Assembly: GCA_034401795.1 (NCBI GenBank)
Contig: CM067371.1
Location: 81,426,628-81,490,627 of the forward strand
Length of the DNA stretch: 64,000 bases
Source of the DNA: Chaetoderma sp. LZ-2023a
Taxonomy: Eukaryota > Mollusca > Caudofoveata > Chaetodermatida > Chaetodermatidae
Direction of reading: 5' to 3'
Shown: in pieces, positions 59,696 to 64,000 of the stretch
How positions within the stretch are numbered: the stretch's first letter is position 1
Layout of the letters: each line of letters begins with the position of its first letter
Made by a program: the position numbers and the translations under genes
The notes under the pieces: generated by a model
Told to the model about the DNA's origin: nothing
Seen by the model: only the letters and a program-made list of their open reading frames with translations
The model's database searches: none

Positions 59696-61702
59696 AAACA
59701 AATGCCATTCCTGCCACCATTTCGTGAAGGCCCGCTATTTCCCTCATGACTGCACTAGGTGCAGTACGTGCGGGCCCGTAGTAAATTGCCATGTGTGTGA
59801 GTCGTGGCCGGTGGAGGTTGTCACTGATTTTATAAATCGGCAGATAAAGGACTGGGCGGCGGATGAAAAAAGTCAACTTGACAAAGAGTCTTGTGGTAAT
59901 AAGGGGAAGACATCCATGCCAGACATGGAGGCCATCCATCTTGAGATGATGGGAGAAATGAAGAAGCCAATCACGGATCTTGTCCCGGATTTGCTTCGCA
60001 GCTTCCTCCCCGTTTCAAGTTCGTCATTGTCTTCCTCAATTGGTCCAGGACAGTGTGTGCCCGTCTCTGGGTCTGGTTCTCTTAGGAAGCCAGTTTTTGT
60101 TATAGACCCAGAGACGGCTCCTGCTGGTCCGACGCTGAGGCATGCCTCGCCCGTGGACCCGGGAGCAAAAGTCATGGCCTCGGACATTCGCTTATCGAAC
60201 GTTCTCGAGCAGCCTAATTATAAGGCTACGGGTATCAGCACCTCACGCCCAGGCCGAGTTTGATCCCTTTTCAAGCTTGGCGTCTAATCTTTCTGGGCAG
60301 GAAGAAGAGGACACTGTTATGGCCTACCGATGAGCCAATGGCCACGGAAATGGAAATCCATCCCCCCCCCATGGGTGACCTTTTCCATGGAACTAATTCT
60401 TCGGGAGTAGGTGTCACGGCTCAATGGCTATGCCGGCTAGGAGCTGATGGCTGTCCATACCGTATCCCTCGCCTTGCCGAGAGTTACCGTGAGGAAGGCC
60501 CAGACTATGACATCATGCATTTAGCCCCCCCATGACACCGTAGAGCCGGATCCTGGAATAGCCACGGCGCAAGCCATGCTGGCCCTTGAAGGCCATATGG
60601 CTTCCTTGGTTGTCCAGGAGTATCTCCAGCCCCACCAATGAATGTGGTTGAGGATGACGAAGGCCCTAGGCTCGTCGAACATTCACAGGTGGCCACCGAG
60701 GAGGACTGACTGGATGCTTCCCAATGGCTGGTGAACATCAAGCCGGAACTCCAGGTGGATCCACCGACTTCCCAGCGGGACCAACGCCGGTGGTTGGGAG
60801 GGAAACCAGTGATGAGCACCATGCCATCTCTCCCATATGCGGAGCGTATCGTGGATATGTTCGCTGCGGCAGAGACGTCCATTCAGCCAAATAGACGCCT
60901 TGCGAAGGCCCCTCGCGAGGTGGCACGGCGCGCTGTTGTATCAGTTCTGATCTGTATCAGAAATACAGCGTCGTCCCAAAGCCTTGCACGGATGACCGTG
61001 CGGCTTTGGGCGAAGACACGCGCCCTGGGTCCCGATCAGACCCGGGACCCTTGTGCGCTAGCACACTGCGCAACGCAAATTCCGCGCTATGGGACACGGA
61101 GGAAAGTATGAGAGGAGCCGTCTCGGCCCTCTCGCACGTTTCCCAGCTGTTACAGGGGGTAGTAGCAGCATCCATGGCCCGCCAAACTTCTCTTTCAGTC
61201 CAGAGAGCCATCCAGGACGCCATTAACCTGGCTCTGGACTGCATGACGAGATCTGTAACCAGGAGTTTACGGACGAGGCGCACATTTGCCCTTGACAATT
61301 TGTGCCCTTCGCAGGACTTTTACACTCGGCTTCTTGGGACACCGATGGCAGGTCCAAGGTTGTTTGGAGGTGAAGGATGCCTGCGCCTCCAACAAACCGT
61401 AAACCTGATGAATAACCAGAGGGTGCTGCGAGAGCAGTTTGAAGTGCTTCGCAGGGAGCATGTTCGAGCAGCGCCCCCTGCCTTCCACTCTCACCAGGCT
61501 AGAGGTGGTGGTGGCCCTGTCAGAGGCCAACCACCTACATAGTGTCAGCCATGGCAACACCAGCGTAAGCCAGCGGGGGTGGGGGGGAGGGGTGGTGGCC
61601 CAGGCTCCTCCAGCGCAACCCGCCAGGCAGCCAGCGTACCGAAGTGTGCGTGGCGCTGGCAGAGGAGTGCGGGGTTCTGGTCGTGGGAACCAGTGCTGCT
61701 AG
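59696..61702 (+). pseudogene. DIRS copy E Gag-like pseudogene
   Basis: Begins with KCHSCHHFVKARYFPHDCTRC, then CHVC (Cys/His cluster). The frame is open to a stop at 60263; pieces then lie in different frames (60260-60535, 60731-61111, 61006-61542). Recognisable blocks include YAERIVDMFAAAETSI, ALSHVSQLLQGVVAASMARQ and NLCPSQDFYTRLLGTPMAGP. The Arg/Gly-rich tail ends GSGRGNQCC-TAG at 61700-61702. It has several TGA/TAG interruptions. Confidence 0.8.
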
Positions 61703-63613
61703 GACGGCCACTAGAGACACGGCAACTCTTGCACTTCTCGGGTCCACCTCAATCCTTAGGTGCACCCGTGGGAGGCCATCTTGTGTGCCACATACAAGAG
61801 TGGGAGCGGGTTACTCAGGACCGCTCAGTCTTGCGATGGTTTTCAGTCAGTTACCATCCCGACTGGATATCAAGAAATGTCTGGGTTATTATTCAACCTA
61901 GTGACAAAAAGCACTGGAGGGTGGAGACCAATTCTCAACCTCAAACCTCTCAACAGGTTTATCCTCACACCAAATTTCAAAATGGAAACTAAGAACAGTG
62001 TTAGCAGGATTGAGGAATGGAATGTGGACAGCATAAGTAGAGCTAAAAGTCGGTTCCTGAGATTTGCATTTCAGGGCCGCCAATGGACATTCAGTGTTCT
62101 CCCATTTGGTATATCAATGACTCCTCGGGTCTTCACTCTAGTTGTCCAAGCTATGATGTCATACCTCCACAGGAGACACAGCAGTCCACATACATAGACG
62201 ACTGGCTGTTAAAGGCACACACTAAAAAAAGTCTATCAGCAAATCTGGAGATAGTTTTGAAAACTCTTACAGATCTAAGCTGGATAGTCAACTTTCAAAA
62301 ATCAGAGCTGACACCGTCCCAGAAGTTTGTTTACCTGGGCATGTTCTTCGATCTAGAGATAGGGTATGTTTACCCATCTCAGGAGAGAGTAGAAGTACTC
62401 ATCTCACTCATACAGTCAGTGTTCAACAGTTGTCATGTCCTGGCATGGGTCTACTTGAGAATGCTGGGATTGCTGGCTTCTTTTGTACCAGTCATTCCAC
62501 AGGCAGCCTTACGCCGGTGGCCTATCCAGTTATTTCTCATGACACAGTGGACCCAGAGTACGTGATTCCTGGACTCAAGGTGTCAGTGCTGGATCCTCTT
62601 ATTCACCACCTTCAATGGTGGATGAAAAAAGAGAATCTCCTGGGGGGGTGTTTGTCACCGCCCCACCCTCAGTTAACGATGTACACAGATGCATCAATGG
62701 AGGGATGGGGAGCTTACATGGATGAAGACAAAGTATCATTAGTAATCTGGATCATTCAAAAGAACATATCAATCTGCTAGAAATGTGAGTAGTAGTCTTA
62801 GCCATGGAACACTTCCTAGAAACGGTCAAGGGCAAGATTGTTCTGGTTCGATCAGACAATACAACAGTAGTGACTTACATAAACCATCAGGGCAGAACGA
62901 AGTCGCCCAGTCTCTGTATGATGACATGGAAACTGCTTTGCTGGTGCCTAGATCATGGGATTTCCCTGAAAGCCGTTCATATTCCGTGAAGGCTAAATCT
63001 ATTAGCAGACTCATTGAGCCGAAGAATGAGTATTCTTCCCACGGAATGGCAACTAAATCAATGTGTGGTGGACCGTCTGTTCAACCACTGGGGCAATCCC
63101 AACATAGATTTATTCGCAATGAACAAGAATGCGAAGATGACGACGTACGTCTCTCCGAGTCCAGATCCGAGCGCTATCGCAATAGATGCGTTAACTATCA
63201 GCTGGGAGGGAATGTATGCATACACATTCCTGCCAGCAATCCTGATTCCAAAAGTTCTCCAGAAAATCAGGCAGCAGGAATGCCAAGTGCTTCTGATCGC
63301 CCCAAATTGGCCAAGCCGATCATGGTATACGGATCTGCTGGACCTTCTGATCTGCAATCCTGTTCCTCTGCCTCTGATGGACAACATAATCTTCCAGGGC
63401 AAGGCCTTGCACAACAACCCGCCAATGTTCCAATTGACTGTGTGGATGTTGTCAAGGAATCAGCAATTAAGGTGGGCTTTTCTGAGCCAGCAGCCATGTT
63501 TATGGCAAAAGCCAGAAGGGGGTCCTCCAGAGCATATAATTATAAAATCAACAGATTTGCTGAATGGTGCTCAAAAAGATGTGTTAATCCAATGGATATA
63601 TCTATTCAAGTAG
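61703..63613 (+). pseudogene. DIRS copy E RT-RNase H with methyltransferase-like tail, broken
   Basis: Fragments in at least four frames. The RT fingers block is deleted between about 61869 and 61885. The LKDAYFHIP block with the first catalytic Asp is replaced by a deletion near 62035 (gcataagtagagctaaaagtc). YIDDWLLKAH survives near 62200. RNase H residues TDASMEGWGAY and RSDNTTVVTYINHQ survive in separate frames, and a TGA falls near 62788. The methyltransferase-like region reads open at 63014-63613. Confidence 0.85.
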
Positions 63614-64000
63614 TAGCCGATTTCCTCTGTCACCTTTTTTATGCCTGTGGCCTCCAGGCTAACTATTGTGGGCTACAAGTCAGCTATAATGTCAGTTATC
63701 CCTTGCTTGGTACTAGGGGAACTGATGAAGTATGTAATCTAAATACGTTAATCAAAGGCATGGGTAATCTAAGACCAAGGAATCCGTCAGTGATTCCATC
63801 TTGGAGTTTATCGTTAGTACTTCAAGTATTAGCGGATAAACCCTTTAAACCGCTAAGCTCCATTTCCATATGAAAATGTTGACTCTTAAAACAGGTTTTC
63901 TAATAGCTGCAGCTTCAGCCAGACAAAGAAATGAAATACATGCTTTGTCAGCAGAGCCAGACCATTTTGTGGTTACAGAGGAAGGACTTAGACTTCTACC
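63421..64000 (+). pseudogene. DIRS copy E tyrosine recombinase pseudogene (window-truncated)
   Basis: Reads VPIDCVDVVKESAIKVGFSE ... SRAYNYKINRFAEWCSKRCV, then a disturbed stretch (LFYACGLQANYCGLQ) and VIPSWSLSLVLQVLADKPF. A 2-base insertion near 63869 (tccatttccatatg) ends the frame at 63873. In the resumed frame the first catalytic Arg is Gln (CAA at 63924-63926, ASARQRNEIHAL). The catalytic HxxR and Tyr lie beyond the window. Confidence 0.8.

Larger units (their letters stand above)
58588..64000 (+). mobile_element. DIRS-type retrotransposon copy E (3' end outside window, decayed)
   Basis: The left terminus tttcacatccagagtatac at 58588 and an ITR with ccctgatactctatg, ctgagcaggtta and gacagtccagcgg place it in the same subfamily as copy C. 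Exon 1, Gag, RT, RNase H, methyltransferase-like and recombinase regions are all present and colinear with copy B but carry many indels. The window ends inside the recombinase domain. About 140 bp of the N-terminal RT region (near 61871) and the codons around the first RT catalytic Asp (near 62035) are missing. Confidence 0.93.

Noticed and set aside
1..64000. CRISPR array, prophage, operon or bacterial origin
   Set aside because: Spliced host exons, DIRS/Tc1/hAT elements and absence of Shine-Dalgarno-linked gene clusters show a eukaryotic chromosome; the tandem repeats have no spacer structure.

Overview
The window is eukaryotic, intron-rich and about 60-70 percent recognisable repeat. I infer a marine invertebrate, most likely a mollusc or another lophotrochozoan. 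The basis is a metazoan SLC41-type gene with GT-AG introns, DIRS, Tc1 and hAT transposons, non-LTR retrotransposon tails, many TACATGTA-rich stretches and repeats of the 'gttatctccctt' kind. The species cannot be named from sequence alone. I see no bacterial genes, CRISPR, rRNA or tRNA.

Host gene: one gene is supported, on the + strand. It is the 3' half of an SLC41/MgtE-family magnesium transporter in five exons (16737-16884, 25414-25487, 27049-27183, 40066-40214, 43774-43962). All junctions are GT-AG with matching phases, and the last exon ends in a stop codon. Its 5' exons were not found. Its introns (8.5, 1.6, 12.9 and 3.6 kb) are filled with transposons, foldback repeats and minisatellites.

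Mobile DNA: five DIRS-type tyrosine-recombinase retrotransposons, all on the + strand, dominate the window. Copy A (1-6066, cut by the window start) is decayed. Copy B (8712-15742) is almost intact. Copy C (21394-24328) has an internal deletion. Copy D (48097-55185) is full length with several lesions. Copy E (58588-64000, cut by the window end) is strongly decayed. The shared layout is: inverted terminal repeat with a conserved NRF-1-like/ETS-like/CCAAT-like cluster; a tiny first coding exon and a spliced intron; Gag with N-terminal Cys/His motifs and an RG-rich tail; RT-RNase H with a C-terminal methyltransferase-like region; a tyrosine recombinase in an overlapping frame; a conserved 3' noncoding block with covarying stem-loops; an internal complementary region equal to the joined element termini; and the right inverted repeat. 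A/B, D and C/E form three subfamilies.

Other elements: a Tc1-like transposon with one frameshift (44197-45833); two non-autonomous hAT-like elements with perfect 8-bp target duplications (18635-20242, 46562-47949); two copies of a TIR element with probable TA duplication (6989-8551, 28673-30781); two antisense non-LTR retrotransposon tails (about 27290-27960 and 38606-39301); at least three families of palindromic foldback repeats present in many copies; minisatellites (72 bp, 30 bp, 43 bp); several decayed tandem arrays; and a perfect 86-bp-arm palindrome (56827-57003).

The strongest leads are the coding layout of the DIRS family (a roughly 2-kb second open frame over the RT gene, in frame with Gag across one TGA and leading into the recombinase), its conserved 3' stem-loops, its NRF-1/ETS-like promoter, and the foldback families that would form hairpins in host pre-mRNA.
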